A DNA stretch of 64,000 nucleotides from Actinomyces dentalis DSM 19115 (GCF_000429225.1 NZ_AUBL01000001.1:119677-183676); one strand, 5' to 3'. Positions 29,730 to 38,867 are shown, counted from the first letter of the stretch. Made by a program: numbers and translations. Notes: a model not told the origin generated them from the letters alone.

Positions 29730-29759
29730 AAGTTCGTATGACCGCTCATGGAGGCACAC

Positions 29760-31487
29760 ATGCCGCTCGAATGCCCTCTCTGCGCCAGCAGGAGACCGTT
29801 TCTGCGCGTTGAAAGATTCAAGAACTCGGATGGCAGGATCGGCGTTCGCGCCTACCAGGACACCGGCGGAATCGCGGCCTGGAGGGCGAACGGGTTCGAA
29901 TCGATCCCCTCCGACGCCGGGGCGCAGGTGGTCGAAGCCTACACGGTCTGCCGCAACGGGCACGTCGCCCTCGACGACCCCGGAGTCGGCGCCGCCCATA
30001 AGGTCTGCACGCTCGGATCGGTCGGATCCGGCAAGTCGCAGCTCCTGCACCGGCTGCTCCAGCTGGATCCCCCGATCTGGGACCAGGCGCCCCAGAACGA
30101 CCGCGAACCGGTCGGGGTCTTCGTCTCCCACAAGCCACTTCCCTACGGGGCCTCCCCGATTGACAACCCGGATGAGGTCGTCGCCACCGCGGCCGCCAAC
30201 TCCGAGCCCCTGCGGACCGCGCTGCTCAACCTGTTCCGAATGGAGCTGAGGCTCCGGGAGGTGCGCCGACGCAATCCCCTCACCGGTGACAGGGAGACCG
30301 TCCTCGTCGGCACCCTCGTGGACGAGATCCTCCTCCGGTACTTCGAGAGCGAGTACGCGGACGACCTGGAATACGCCCAGGAACTGGCCGACGACTGGGG
30401 CACGAACCTGCGGGCGCCGTATCTTTACCCCATCACCCTTACCACTGGCGGGACCTCCCTCACCAAGCACCTGGCCATCGTCGATCTGCCGGGCGAGGCC
30501 ACCCGGGAGTGGACCACCCCGACGAACAACCCGTACGTGAACTCCGACGACGATCTCAGTCAGCTGGAGGACTCTGCGACCATCCTGGCGATCGTGGATC
30601 CTGTTCTGGCGGACTGGTGCTTCAACAGACTCGACGGCGGCACCCGCAGTCTCGCCCTGCGCCCCATCTCCGACGAGACGACGACGACGCGCGAGACGAT
30701 GCGCGCCGAATCCAGCGCCATCACCAGGAAGCTCCTTCAGGACATCAGCCACGAGGTCCAGGACGCCGACAACGCCTCTCTCACCGTTATCGCGATCTCC
30801 AAGTGCGATGCGATCCGTTACGCCCTCGAGCACGCCTCAAAGGACGCCCCCCGCGGACAGTACGACATCGGTCGCTGGAACGATCTCATCCCCAAGGAGC
30901 AGGTGGGCCCCTTCGTCCGCTCCGCCAAGAACGCGCTGAGTCGGATGAGCGGCCGGGTGGAGGCCTCCCAGCCGATAGCGAGCGCTCAGGTCAGGGAATT
31001 CTTCGACAAGTTCCGCATGGCCCCGGGCATGCAGATTCACGCCACCGCCTCCCTCCTGGCCGACCTGTCAGACCCCTGGAAGTTCTGGAACCTGGTCATG
31101 ACGGGGGAGGAGTTCAACCTCGCGGTGAACATGTTCACGCTCCCGGGCGGCGCGGTGACGCATACGGTCTCCTTGAATGATCCCAGTAATCTCAAGCCCC
31201 ATTCCTTCGCCGTCGAATCCGCGGCATCATCCTGGAACCGCGGCGTCTCCGGGGAGAGGATCCAGATGCAGGACGTCGCCGCGTGCGCACTGGCCAGCGC
31301 CCTGCTGGCCACCATCATCTCCGAGAACACGGTGGCCCAGCTGAACGCGAGCGCGCGTCCGACTTACGCGCTGACAGCCGCCCGCTACCGAATCGCCGAG
31401 GACGGCGGCGAGCACACCTCCGACGGCGCTCAGGCGGGTTGCTTCCAGGCCCTTCGGCACATCATCTCTCCGGCCCTGGGGGTGTGA
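29760..31487 (+). CDS. Zinc-ribbon P-loop GTPase (DO-GTPase-like)
   Basis: 575 residues from ATG 29760, chosen because GGAGG at 29750-29754 precedes it. A zinc ribbon is formed by Cys5/Cys8 and Cys64/His68. The P-loop GSVGSGKS is at 86-93, a G3/Walker B-like IVDLPGEAT follows around residue 240, and a G4-like ISKCD (variant of NKxD) around residue 345. The long insert between G1 and G3 and the overall length fit the TRAFAC-like double-GTPase (DO-GTPase) families linked with bacterial conflict systems; that family name is from memory and unverified. There is no transmembrane segment. It is 30 bp behind the kinase gene and next to a large membrane-anchored partner. Confidence 0.75.
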   Translation: MPLECPLCASRRPFLRVERFKNSDGRIGVRAYQDTGGIAAWRANGFESIPSDAGAQVVEAYTVCRNGHVALDDPGVGAAHKVCTLGSVGSGKSQLLHRLLQLDPPIWDQAPQNDREPVGVFVSHKPLPYGASPIDNPDEVVATAAANSEPLRTALLNLFRMELRLREVRRRNPLTGDRETVLVGTLVDEILLRYFESEYADDLEYAQELADDWGTNLRAPYLYPITLTTGGTSLTKHLAIVDLPGEATREWTTPTNNPYVNSDDDLSQLEDSATILAIVDPVLADWCFNRLDGGTRSLALRPISDETTTTRETMRAESSAITRKLLQDISHEVQDADNASLTVIAISKCDAIRYALEHASKDAPRGQYDIGRWNDLIPKEQVGPFVRSAKNALSRMSGRVEASQPIASAQVREFFDKFRMAPGMQIHATASLLADLSDPWKFWNLVMTGEEFNLAVNMFTLPGGAVTHTVSLNDPSNLKPHSFAVESAASSWNRGVSGERIQMQDVAACALASALLATIISENTVAQLNASARPTYALTAARYRIAEDGGEHTSDGAQAGCFQALRHIISPALGV

Positions 31488-31501
31488 TCGTGGGAAGCGC
31501 C

Positions 31502-33559
31502 ATGAGCGACGACGCGAGGGACGGCTCGACCCGCAGGGCTCCCGCCGCGCATCCTCCCGCGGGCCTCGGACGGGCGGCGGCCAGGAGGCCGGGGGCCCCG
31601 GGGCCGGCGGCGTCATCGGGCTGGGTCCTCCAGACCGAGCGCGACGCCTCGGAGATCGGCGGCGGCTTCCGGAAGGACGCGTTCCTCTCATCGGATGCCG
31701 TGACGCCGGGCGAGCAGCAGGTGATCGACAAGTACCACAGGCACCTGAGACAGCTGAGCATGTCACTGCACGGGCGATCCGACCCGTTGCACTCGGTCAC
31801 CGTCTTCCACGACGGCCCCGCATCCCGGTGGGTGGCGGGGCTCTCCGGCTCCGGCAGCGTCTACGGCTCCGCCGGCGCCATCCAGATGGCGCTCGCGCCC
31901 CGGGGCATGACGCTGCGGGAGGTTCTCGCCCGGACCTCACTGGCGCTGTCCTCATCGCCGTTCCTGAGCATCGACGCGCTCACGGGGGGCAGGCCGGCGC
32001 CGCCGCCGGCGCCGTCGGCGGCCGAGCGGGAACGGGTCGCACGGGCGCTCGGCGCCGCCGCGCACATGAATTCGGGCCGCATTCTCGCCCTCGTGGACGT
32101 TCCGGGCGCGGACCCGATGACGGCCCTGCGATGGATGGCGCAGACCGTCCCCGAGAGACTCTGCCAGACCGCCTGGTGGTCGACGGCGCTCCTCATCAAC
32201 AACCCCTCGTCCAGTCGTCGCATCATCGCAACGCCGTGGTCGCCGGCTCTCGCGCAGCGGCACCCGAGGGAGAAGGCGCTGGTCGACGACAGCGTTCGCG
32301 CGGCGACCCCGCCAACCGATGCGGCCGAGCAGGGGCTGCTGCAGTGGTACGCGGACCTGGTTCTCGGCGCCGGTGGCGGGGGCGCCGCGATCCGGGACGG
32401 CGCCGAAACGGCGTTCCTGAAGGCCTGCGACGCGGGAACCGCGCCCGCCCAATGGGATGCGCTGGCACCGGTGTGGCTGGCGAGCATCGATCGGGTCAGG
32501 CCGCTCAGTGATGACGAGATCGCCCGAGTGCTCGGCGGCGAGGACGACGGGCCCCTTCTGCGGCGCTGGACCGATGAGTGCGCCGAGCGCGCGCTGAAGA
32601 AGTGGGAGGACGCTGTTCCCGCACTGATCGGGCACGCGGAGCCGGCGGTGTCATCATCGGCGCTTCGTGCGCTGACGGGCTCTCAGACGGGATTCATGCG
32701 CCTGTGCCAGTGGCAGGCCGAGGAGATCGGCCGGGCCGCGCTGTCGACCGGCCCGCCCGCCGGCGCCGAAACCGGGTACGGCGCCGCCCCCGGGGACGCC
32801 GCGGGCATCGAGGCCCCCCGGGCGCTTCTCGCGCTGCAGGACAAACCCGTGCTGGTTCGCGAGGTGCTGAAGCGACTGCGGGCCTCCACGAGGGCGGCGC
32901 CGGACGCGTGGGCGCCGCGGGCCGAGTCCTGGATCAGGAGTCTGGGTCTCAGGCCGCGCGATTTCGACGCCCATCTGCCGTTGACGGCGGACCGGGCGGT
33001 GGAGCGCTTCGTCGCCGCGCCGCACGATCTCTCCCCCGTCATGACGATGGTGAGCAGGTCGACCTCCCGGGAGGCCGCACTGGATGTGATGCTGCGCGCA
33101 TTGCGGCAGGCCCCGTTCCAGCAGGGGGCGCTCCTGTCCGCGCTGTACAAGGATCCGCCGCGACGCGACCTGAACTGGCGCGTCCTGCTGAACCGGCTCA
33201 TTCCGAAGGACACGCGCCTGGCGGACGTGCCCGGTGAACTCGACGCGCTGAACGAGTCCATGCCGGACGGCTCGGACGAGTTGCGCCGCGAGATCGTCAA
33301 GGAGCTTCTGGAAAGACGCGGAATGCTGGCGCGGGCCGCAGACGATCGGACCGGCGCGGGCAAGGACGCCGCCATCGCCCTGCTGGCCTTCTGCATCGAT
33401 GCGCACCACCGGGTCTCCGGTCCCCCCGGGGGAACGGGAGCCGGCGCCGGCCGCGCCCCGGAATGGACCGGGGTGCAGAAGAAGTGGTTGGCGATCGCGA
33501 TCGCGATCGCGATCGCGGTTGCGGTCGCCGTCATCGCCTTTCTCGTCTGGATGCACTGA
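31502..33559 (+). CDS. Large partner of the GTPase, C-terminal membrane anchor (GAP1-like candidate)
   Basis: 685 residues from ATG 31502; GTG 31484 (overlapping the GTPase stop) and GTG 31490 are alternative starts. After a low-complexity leader the protein has an alpha/beta-looking N-terminal part (SGWVLQTERDASEIGGGFRK, GSVYGSAGAIQMALAPRG), then long helical stretches, and a single C-terminal transmembrane helix made of Ala-Ile/Val dipeptides, ending WMH. Size, order and direct coupling to the GTPase match the GAP1-N2/GAP1-M type partners of DO-GTPases, but no diagnostic motif is visible, so this is inference. The kinase also ends in a membrane helix, placing both at the membrane. Confidence 0.65.
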   Translation: MSDDARDGSTRRAPAAHPPAGLGRAAARRPGAPGPAASSGWVLQTERDASEIGGGFRKDAFLSSDAVTPGEQQVIDKYHRHLRQLSMSLHGRSDPLHSVTVFHDGPASRWVAGLSGSGSVYGSAGAIQMALAPRGMTLREVLARTSLALSSSPFLSIDALTGGRPAPPPAPSAAERERVARALGAAAHMNSGRILALVDVPGADPMTALRWMAQTVPERLCQTAWWSTALLINNPSSSRRIIATPWSPALAQRHPREKALVDDSVRAATPPTDAAEQGLLQWYADLVLGAGGGGAAIRDGAETAFLKACDAGTAPAQWDALAPVWLASIDRVRPLSDDEIARVLGGEDDGPLLRRWTDECAERALKKWEDAVPALIGHAEPAVSSSALRALTGSQTGFMRLCQWQAEEIGRAALSTGPPAGAETGYGAAPGDAAGIEAPRALLALQDKPVLVREVLKRLRASTRAAPDAWAPRAESWIRSLGLRPRDFDAHLPLTADRAVERFVAAPHDLSPVMTMVSRSTSREAALDVMLRALRQAPFQQGALLSALYKDPPRRDLNWRVLLNRLIPKDTRLADVPGELDALNESMPDGSDELRREIVKELLERRGMLARAADDRTGAGKDAAIALLAFCIDAHHRVSGPPGGTGAGAGRAPEWTGVQKKWLAIAIAIAIAVAVAVIAFLVWMH
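33491..33514 (+). repeat. Four perfect GCGATC hexamers coding the membrane helix
   Basis: GCGATC occurs four times without interruption, followed by two degenerate copies to 33526. In frame it encodes Ala-Ile dipeptides of the C-terminal transmembrane helix, so slippage would lengthen or shorten the helix by two residues per unit and keep the frame. Confidence 0.8.
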
Positions 33560-33573
33560 GGGGGCGCGGGGGA

Positions 33574-34296
33574 ATGGGGCCGCAACCGGCCAACAACGTT
33601 CTGGTCGCCGGATTGCGCGATGAGCTCGCGGGGGCGCGCGCATACTTCCCGTCGGCGGGGGAGCTGATCGTCAAGGGAGGACTGTACATCAGCGCAGACC
33701 GGGCGGAGCATATGAGGTCAAGAATCGCCCCGCTGGTGCGCCGGCTCAACAGCGACGAGGCCCGGGCGGCTATCGGGGAGGCGCGGCAGCTCGCCGCCCT
33801 GGGCGAGTGCTTCGTGTACCTTCACTGGGTTCTGCAGGCCGTCGGCGCTCAGAGCGCCGTCTTCCGCGGCTACGCCCACCACTATCTCACCAGTGCGATC
33901 TCCCTGCTCGAGGATCGGACGGACGACGGCCCCCGCGACGCGGCGAAGGGGCGGGCGCAGGCGTGGCAGGCGGATATCGAGTTCCTGCGCTCCCTCCTGA
34001 ACACGTACCTCGACATGCCCGTGCACCTCATCACCGAAACGGCGTACCCGGCGCCCTCCCGTCCGACCGCGCCTCCTGCACCGGAATCACTGCCGTTGAC
34101 GCCGCAGCCGGAGGGGCCCTCGGCGCCGCGAGCGGGGGAGGGGGCTCCCTCCGGGGCGGGGCCCGAGATCCTCCAACGCCTCCGGGGCCCCGGCGCCGAC
34201 GCGCCGGGCCCCGTCGGCGGGACCCCGAATCCCCCGGTCGGGAGGCCGACGAGCAGAGCCGCGCGCCTGTTTCGCAGAATTAGAGGGCAGCTTTGA
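33574..34296 (+). CDS. Small partner protein of the kinase/GTPase operon, unknown function
   Basis: 240 residues from ATG 33574, 14 bp after the preceding stop and behind a run of G residues that can serve as ribosome-binding site. Residues 1-150 are helical (for example ARQLAALGECFVYLHWVLQA) without a signal peptide or membrane helix. Residues 155-225 are Pro/Ala/Gly-rich and look disordered, and the tail is basic (RLFRRIRGQL). No family recognised. Its tight spacing makes it the fourth member of the kinase-GTPase-partner operon, and a nested hairpin terminator follows. A disordered Ser/Thr/Pro linker could be a kinase substrate (inference). Confidence 0.65.
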   Translation: MGPQPANNVLVAGLRDELAGARAYFPSAGELIVKGGLYISADRAEHMRSRIAPLVRRLNSDEARAAIGEARQLAALGECFVYLHWVLQAVGAQSAVFRGYAHHYLTSAISLLEDRTDDGPRDAAKGRAQAWQADIEFLRSLLNTYLDMPVHLITETAYPAPSRPTAPPAPESLPLTPQPEGPSAPRAGEGAPSGAGPEILQRLRGPGADAPGPVGGTPNPPVGRPTSRAARLFRRIRGQL

Positions 34297-34333
34297 AGAC
34301 GTAGGGGCCGGCGCCCCCGCCCGGACCGCAGCC

Positions 34334-34409
34334 GGCGTCCCGTGCGGGCGCGGCGCGGCCGGCGGGCCTGAGAGGGTCCGCCGGCCGCAGTGCGCCCGCA
34401 CGGGACGCC
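34334..34409. terminator. Nested hairpin terminator between convergent genes
   Basis: Outer arms 34334-34351 and 34392-34409 are a perfect 18-bp inverted repeat. Inner arms 34355-34365 and 34378-34388 are a perfect 11-bp repeat; the apical loop is 12 bases. It sits between the convergent 33574 and 34419 genes and should act in both directions. Confidence 0.75.
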
Positions 34410-34418
34410 CAGGCCGCC

Positions 34419-35798
34419 TCAGTCCCGGGCCCGCAGCACCGTGGCGACGCTCGCACCGCGCCCCGCCCACGCCGAGACGACGACGGCCGCGCAGGTGGTG
34501 CCGAGCGTCAGCGCCCCGGTGACGCCGAACTCGGCCCAGGGCAGGCGCCCGGGAACGTCGGCCCAGGCGGTGCCCGAGGTCGGCGCGTACAGCGCGGTGC
34601 TCAGCGCGCACACCACGATCCCGAGCAGGCAGGCGACGACGGCGTGCAGCGCGCCCTCGAGCACCTGCGCGGCGCGCACCTGCATCGTCGGCGCCCCGGC
34701 CGCGGCCAGCAGGGCGGCGTCGCGCCGCCTGCGCCCGGCGCTCATGGCGATGACGGCGACCCCGCCGATCCAGGCCGTGGCCAGGGCCGGGCCGAACACC
34801 GCCAGGAAGCTGTCCGTGTTGATCCTGCCCACGCCCATGCGCGCGCCGCCCAGTGCGACGGCCACGAGGCCGAAGGCGACCAGGAAGGGCAGGACCGTCG
34901 CCGTCGAGCGCCGCGACTCCAGCATCGCGGTGCGGGTGGCGACGAGCCAGGCGGGCCCCGGCACCGGCAGGTGCGCCAGCGCGCGCAGCACGACGGGCAC
35001 CAGCCAGGCGGTCAGGACGCACACGAGCACGAGCGCGCCCAGCGCCCCCAGCGGGGCGGCCTCGGCCGCCTGCTCGCTTCCGGCGCCGCCCTGGTGGATG
35101 TTGACGGCGGCGGCGATGACGCCCGCCGCCAGGCCGACCGCCACGGCCAGCCGCCCCAGGACGCCCAGGGTGCGGCCCAGACGTGAGCGGCCGCGCTCCT
35201 CGGTGCCGCGCAGCAGGTCGGTCTCGGTGGCGCGGGCGGCGCGGCGGGCGGGGCCCCAGCCGCCCAGGAGCACGGAGCCGGCGACCACGAGGGCGGTCCA
35301 GGCCAGGTCCGCCGGCTCCCAGCGCGCGACCGTGCCCGGCATCGCCACGTCCTGGTCGATGAGCAGCGGCATCATGAGCGCGCTGACGGGCCTGCCCGCA
35401 AGGCTGCCGACGAGGGAGCCCAGCGCCGCGACGACGACGAGCTGGCCCAGCAGCAGCGCGCGCAGGCTGCCGGGCCGCATGCCCAGGGCCCGCCACAGCC
35501 CGTGGTCGCGGCGCCGCTGGGTCAGGGCCAGCCCCGCCGTCGAGACCAGGACGGCCGCCGCGGCCAGGACGATGAGGGCGATGATGAAGCCGGACATGAG
35601 CCGCGCGGCGTGGAGCATGTCGGTGGACCGGGGCACGCCCTGCGGCGTCACGCCGGTGGCCTTCGCGGCCGAGTCGAGCGCGCCGTGCAGGATCCTGAGC
35701 TGGCCGGACACGCAGGCCCCGGCCACAAGGGTGATCACGCAGGTCCACGCCCACGTGCCGGCGTGGCGGCGCAAGTCGGCGAGCAGCAGACGCAGCAT
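34419..35798 (-). CDS. FtsX/MacB-type ABC transporter permease
   Basis: 459 residues with eight or more hydrophobic helices, among them VLAAAAVLVSTAGLAL and LVVVAALGSLVGSLAG, and a two-half layout typical of FtsX-like permeases of Gram-positive peptide or drug-resistance exporters. Substrate unknown. ATG 35798 overlaps the stop of the ATPase gene (ATGA), so the pair is translationally coupled. A two-component system is divergently encoded next to it, the usual arrangement for bacitracin/lantibiotic-type detoxification or cell-envelope stress transporters; that function is inference. Confidence 0.85.
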   Translation of the reverse strand: MLRLLLADLRRHAGTWAWTCVITLVAGACVSGQLRILHGALDSAAKATGVTPQGVPRSTDMLHAARLMSGFIIALIVLAAAAVLVSTAGLALTQRRRDHGLWRALGMRPGSLRALLLGQLVVVAALGSLVGSLAGRPVSALMMPLLIDQDVAMPGTVARWEPADLAWTALVVAGSVLLGGWGPARRAARATETDLLRGTEERGRSRLGRTLGVLGRLAVAVGLAAGVIAAAVNIHQGGAGSEQAAEAAPLGALGALVLVCVLTAWLVPVVLRALAHLPVPGPAWLVATRTAMLESRRSTATVLPFLVAFGLVAVALGGARMGVGRINTDSFLAVFGPALATAWIGGVAVIAMSAGRRRRDAALLAAAGAPTMQVRAAQVLEGALHAVVACLLGIVVCALSTALYAPTSGTAWADVPGRLPWAEFGVTGALTLGTTCAAVVVSAWAGRGASVATVLRARD

Positions 35799-36646
35799 CA
35801 GCGCCCACCTCCGGCCCGTGCGCTCAGCACGGCGTCGGACACGGCGGCCGGGTCCCCGCCGGGCAGCTGTCCGACGATGCGCCCGGCGTCCATGACCAGG
35901 ACCCGCCCGGCGCGGGCGGCGGCCGTGGCGTCATGGGTGACCATGAGCACGGCGGCGCCCCTGTCGGCCAGCTCGGCGAGCCAGGCGAGCACCGCCGCCG
36001 CCGCGGCCAGGTCCAGGGCCGCGGTGGGCTCATCGGCGAAGACGACGGCGGGCCGCGAGGCCAGCACGCGGGCGATGGCCACGCGCTGGCGCTCGCCCCC
36101 GCTGAGCTCGTGGGGCAGCTGCGAGGCCTGGTCGAACAGACCGACGCGATCCAGGGCCTCGTTCACCTGTGCGCGGCTGAGGGGACGGTGCCGCAGCCGC
36201 CCGGGCAGGGCGACGTTCTCGCGCGCCGACAGGGCGGTGACGAGGTTGTCCTCCTGGAAGACGAAGCCGATGTGCTCGGCGCGCAGGCGGGCGGCGGCGC
36301 GCGGGCTGAGCCCCGTGGTCCGCCGGCCGAGCACGCTCACGGTGCCGCGGGTGGGGCGGTCCAGGCCGGCCAGGCACGCCAGGAGCGTCGACTTGCCGCA
36401 GCCCGAGGCCCCCACGAGGGCGGTGAAGGAGCCGGCCTCCAGGGTCAGGCTCACCGATCTGACGGCCACCACTCCCTCCCGGCTCCGCCCGGGCAGCGGA
36501 TAGACTCGGCCGAGGTCCTGGCACTGGAGGGCCGGGACGCCGGCCCCCCGGCCGGCGGGCGCCGCCGGCCGGGGCAGGGTCGTGGGGTGGGTCGGGGGAG
36601 CCTGTCCGCTCCCGGGTGCCGCGGAGCGGCTCATCGGTGTGTTCAT
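35798..36646 (-). CDS. ABC transporter ATP-binding protein (MacB/LolD type)
   Basis: 282 residues. After a Pro-rich N-terminal extension of about 40 residues it shows Walker A GASGCGKST, Q-loop FVFQEDN, signature LSGGERQRVAIARVL, Walker B VVFADEPTAALD and H-loop VTHD. It energises the permease encoded directly downstream. The divergent histidine kinase gene starts 180 bp away, so the intergenic region 36647-36826 should hold both promoters and the response-regulator sites. Confidence 0.93.
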   Translation of the reverse strand: MNTPMSRSAAPGSGQAPPTHPTTLPRPAAPAGRGAGVPALQCQDLGRVYPLPGRSREGVVAVRSVSLTLEAGSFTALVGASGCGKSTLLACLAGLDRPTRGTVSVLGRRTTGLSPRAAARLRAEHIGFVFQEDNLVTALSARENVALPGRLRHRPLSRAQVNEALDRVGLFDQASQLPHELSGGERQRVAIARVLASRPAVVFADEPTAALDLAAAAAVLAWLAELADRGAAVLMVTHDATAAARAGRVLVMDAGRIVGQLPGGDPAAVSDAVLSARAGGGR

Positions 36647-36826
36647 GTCCTCCAGGTAACCGCCGCCGCCCCCGCCGGGTCACGGGCGCCGGCCCCCGAC
36701 TTGCACGGCGGCGAAGGCCACCGCCCGGCGGTGACGAAGGCCACCGGCGAGTGGTGCCGGCACCACTCGCCGCCCGGGGCCTGGCACCCGTGCGAGGCGA
36801 CCCCGTCTGCCGTAACGTCCAAGGCC

Positions 36827-38149
36827 ATGCCACACGCCTCCCCGGCCACCGGGCCGCACCGCCGCCCGCGCGGCGTCGTCATCCTCGTCGAGCTCGCGCA
36901 CGCACTCACCTTCATCCCGCTGCTGATGCTGGGGATCTTCCTCCTCCCGCTCCTGCCGGTCACCGCGCCGCTGGCCGCCGAGCTCGAGCGCGCCTGCGCC
37001 CGGCTCGCGGGCGCCCGGGCGCCCTCCTCCAGGCCGCCGGGGCAGGGGCCCTGGTCGTGGCTGATGACCCGCGCGCGGCAGCCGGGCTGCTGGACGCGCG
37101 ACCTTCCTCTCATGCTCGTGGGGGGCGCCCTGTGCGCCCCGAGCCTGCTCGTCGCCGTCGGCGGCGGCGCCCTGTCCGCCATCCTCTGCGCCCTGCCCTC
37201 GCGGCTGTCCGCCCAGGCTCCGCTCAAGCTCCACCTGCTCGCCTGGTCCGCGGACGTCAGCTCCGCCGGGCAGGGGTGGTGGCTCGTACCGCTGGGCGCC
37301 GCCTGCCTGGCGGCCGCCTGCGGCCTGCTCCACGCCCTGGGGCGCCTGCGCGCCCGCCTCACCCAGGCGCTGACCGACTCCTCGCAGGAGGAGCGCGTGG
37401 CCACCCTCACCGCCGAGGTCGGGCACCTCACCGCCGGGCGCGCCACCCTCGTGGACGCCTTCGACGCCGAGCGCACCCGCATCGAGCGGGACCTGCACGA
37501 CGGCGCCCAGCAGGAGCTCGTCGCCCTCACCATGGGCCTGGGCATGGCCCGGGTGCGCGCGCTCGCGGACGAGGGCGAGACCGGGGCCGGGCGCCAGGCC
37601 CTGCTCGCCGACCTCGACACCGCCCAGGACCGGGCCGAGGCCGCTCTGCGCTCCCTGCGCGAGACCGTCCACGGCATCCGCCCCGCCGTCCTGACCGAGC
37701 GGGGCCTGGCCGCGGCCCTGCGCGACCTGGCCGGCCGCGCGCCCCTGCCCACCACCATGAGCATCGCCGACGAGGAGCACCTGGCCGCCCTGACCTCGCC
37801 GGTGGCCACCGCCGTCTACTTCGCCGTGAGCGAGGCCCTGACGAACGCCGCCCGGCACGCCGGGGACGGCGCCACCGCCACCGTGCAGCTCGACGCGGAC
37901 TCCCAGGGCCTGAGCGCCGTCGTCACCGACGACGGGTGCGGCGGCGCCGACCCCTCGGCCGGCGGCTCCACCGGGCTGGCCGGCATGGCCCAGCGCCTGG
38001 AGTCCGTCGGCGGCCGCCTCACCATCGACTCCGCCCCCGGGGCGGGCACGCGCCTGACGATCACCGCCCCGCTCACCCCGCCCTGGGCCGAGGGCGCCGC
38101 CCCGGCCGCCGCAACCGCCCCGGCCGCCACCGCTCACCCCGCCCGCTGA
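36827..38149 (+). CDS. Sensor histidine kinase, NarL-type (HisKA_3)
   Basis: 440 residues. The N-terminal half has about four hydrophobic segments (for example FIPLLMLGIFLLPLLPV), followed by a dimerisation helix with phospho-acceptor His224 in RIERDLHDGAQQE and a HATPase domain with NAARHAGDG (N box) and GSTGLAGMAQRLE (G box). It autophosphorylates on His and passes phosphate to the neighbouring regulator. The start ATG 36827 has the weak leader AAGG; upstream open sequence is antisense of the ABC genes. The C-terminus is an Ala/Pro tail. Confidence 0.92.
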   Translation: MPHASPATGPHRRPRGVVILVELAHALTFIPLLMLGIFLLPLLPVTAPLAAELERACARLAGARAPSSRPPGQGPWSWLMTRARQPGCWTRDLPLMLVGGALCAPSLLVAVGGGALSAILCALPSRLSAQAPLKLHLLAWSADVSSAGQGWWLVPLGAACLAAACGLLHALGRLRARLTQALTDSSQEERVATLTAEVGHLTAGRATLVDAFDAERTRIERDLHDGAQQELVALTMGLGMARVRALADEGETGAGRQALLADLDTAQDRAEAALRSLRETVHGIRPAVLTERGLAAALRDLAGRAPLPTTMSIADEEHLAALTSPVATAVYFAVSEALTNAARHAGDGATATVQLDADSQGLSAVVTDDGCGGADPSAGGSTGLAGMAQRLESVGGRLTIDSAPGAGTRLTITAPLTPPWAEGAAPAAATAPAATAHPAR

Positions 38150-38168
38150 GGTGGGGCAGGATGGCCCC

Positions 38169-38867
38169 ATGAGGATCGTGCTCGCCGACGACACCGCCCT
38201 GCTGCGCGAGGGGCTCGCCGGGCTGCTGGCCGCCGCCGGCCACGAGGTCGTCGCCCGGGTCTCCGACGCCGACGCCCTGCGCGCCGAGGTCACCCGCCTG
38301 GCCCGGGCGGGGAGCCCGCCCGACGTCGTCGTCACCGACGTGCGCATGCCGCCCACCGGCACCGACGACGGGCTGCGCGCCGCCGTGGACCTGCGCGCGG
38401 CCCACCCGGGGCTGCCGGTCGTCGTCCTGTCCGCCTACGTCGTCGGCCCCTACCTGCGCGACCTGCTCGGCTCGGCCGCCGCGCCCGACGGAAGCGCCGG
38501 GGCGGTGGGCTACCTGCTCAAGGAGCGGGTCGGGCGCGTGGAGGACTTCCTGCGCAGCCTCGACGTCGTGGCCGCCGGGGGAGTCGTCGTCGATCCCGAG
38601 GTGCTGGCCAGGCTCATGGGCGCGCCCGCCCGCACGCCCGCGCAGGTCGACGCCGAGCGGGTCGCGCGCCTGACCGAGCGCGAGCGCGAGGTCCTGGCGC
38701 TCATGGCCGAGGGCCTGTCGAACGCGCAGATCGCCGGGCGCCTGGTCCTGTCCGACGGCGCCGTCGCCAAGCACGTCGCCAATATCCTGGCCAAGCTCGA
38801 CCTGCCGCCCGGGGAGGTCAACCGTCGCGTCAGGGCGGTCCTGACCTGGCTGCGCACCACCGCGTGA
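38169..38867 (+). CDS. Response regulator, NarL/LuxR family
   Basis: 232 residues: receiver domain with acidic pocket DD near the N-terminus and phospho-acceptor Asp57 in VVTDVRMP, then a LuxR-type HTH LTEREREVLALMAEGLSNAQ. ATG 38169 is preferred to GTG 38151 because the protein then starts MRIVLADD, the receiver beta-strand 1. It follows the histidine kinase by 19 bp. Probable target: the divergent ABC exporter (inference from position). Confidence 0.93.
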   Translation: MRIVLADDTALLREGLAGLLAAAGHEVVARVSDADALRAEVTRLARAGSPPDVVVTDVRMPPTGTDDGLRAAVDLRAAHPGLPVVVLSAYVVGPYLRDLLGSAAAPDGSAGAVGYLLKERVGRVEDFLRSLDVVAAGGVVVDPEVLARLMGAPARTPAQVDAERVARLTEREREVLALMAEGLSNAQIAGRLVLSDGAVAKHVANILAKLDLPPGEVNRRVRAVLTWLRTTA

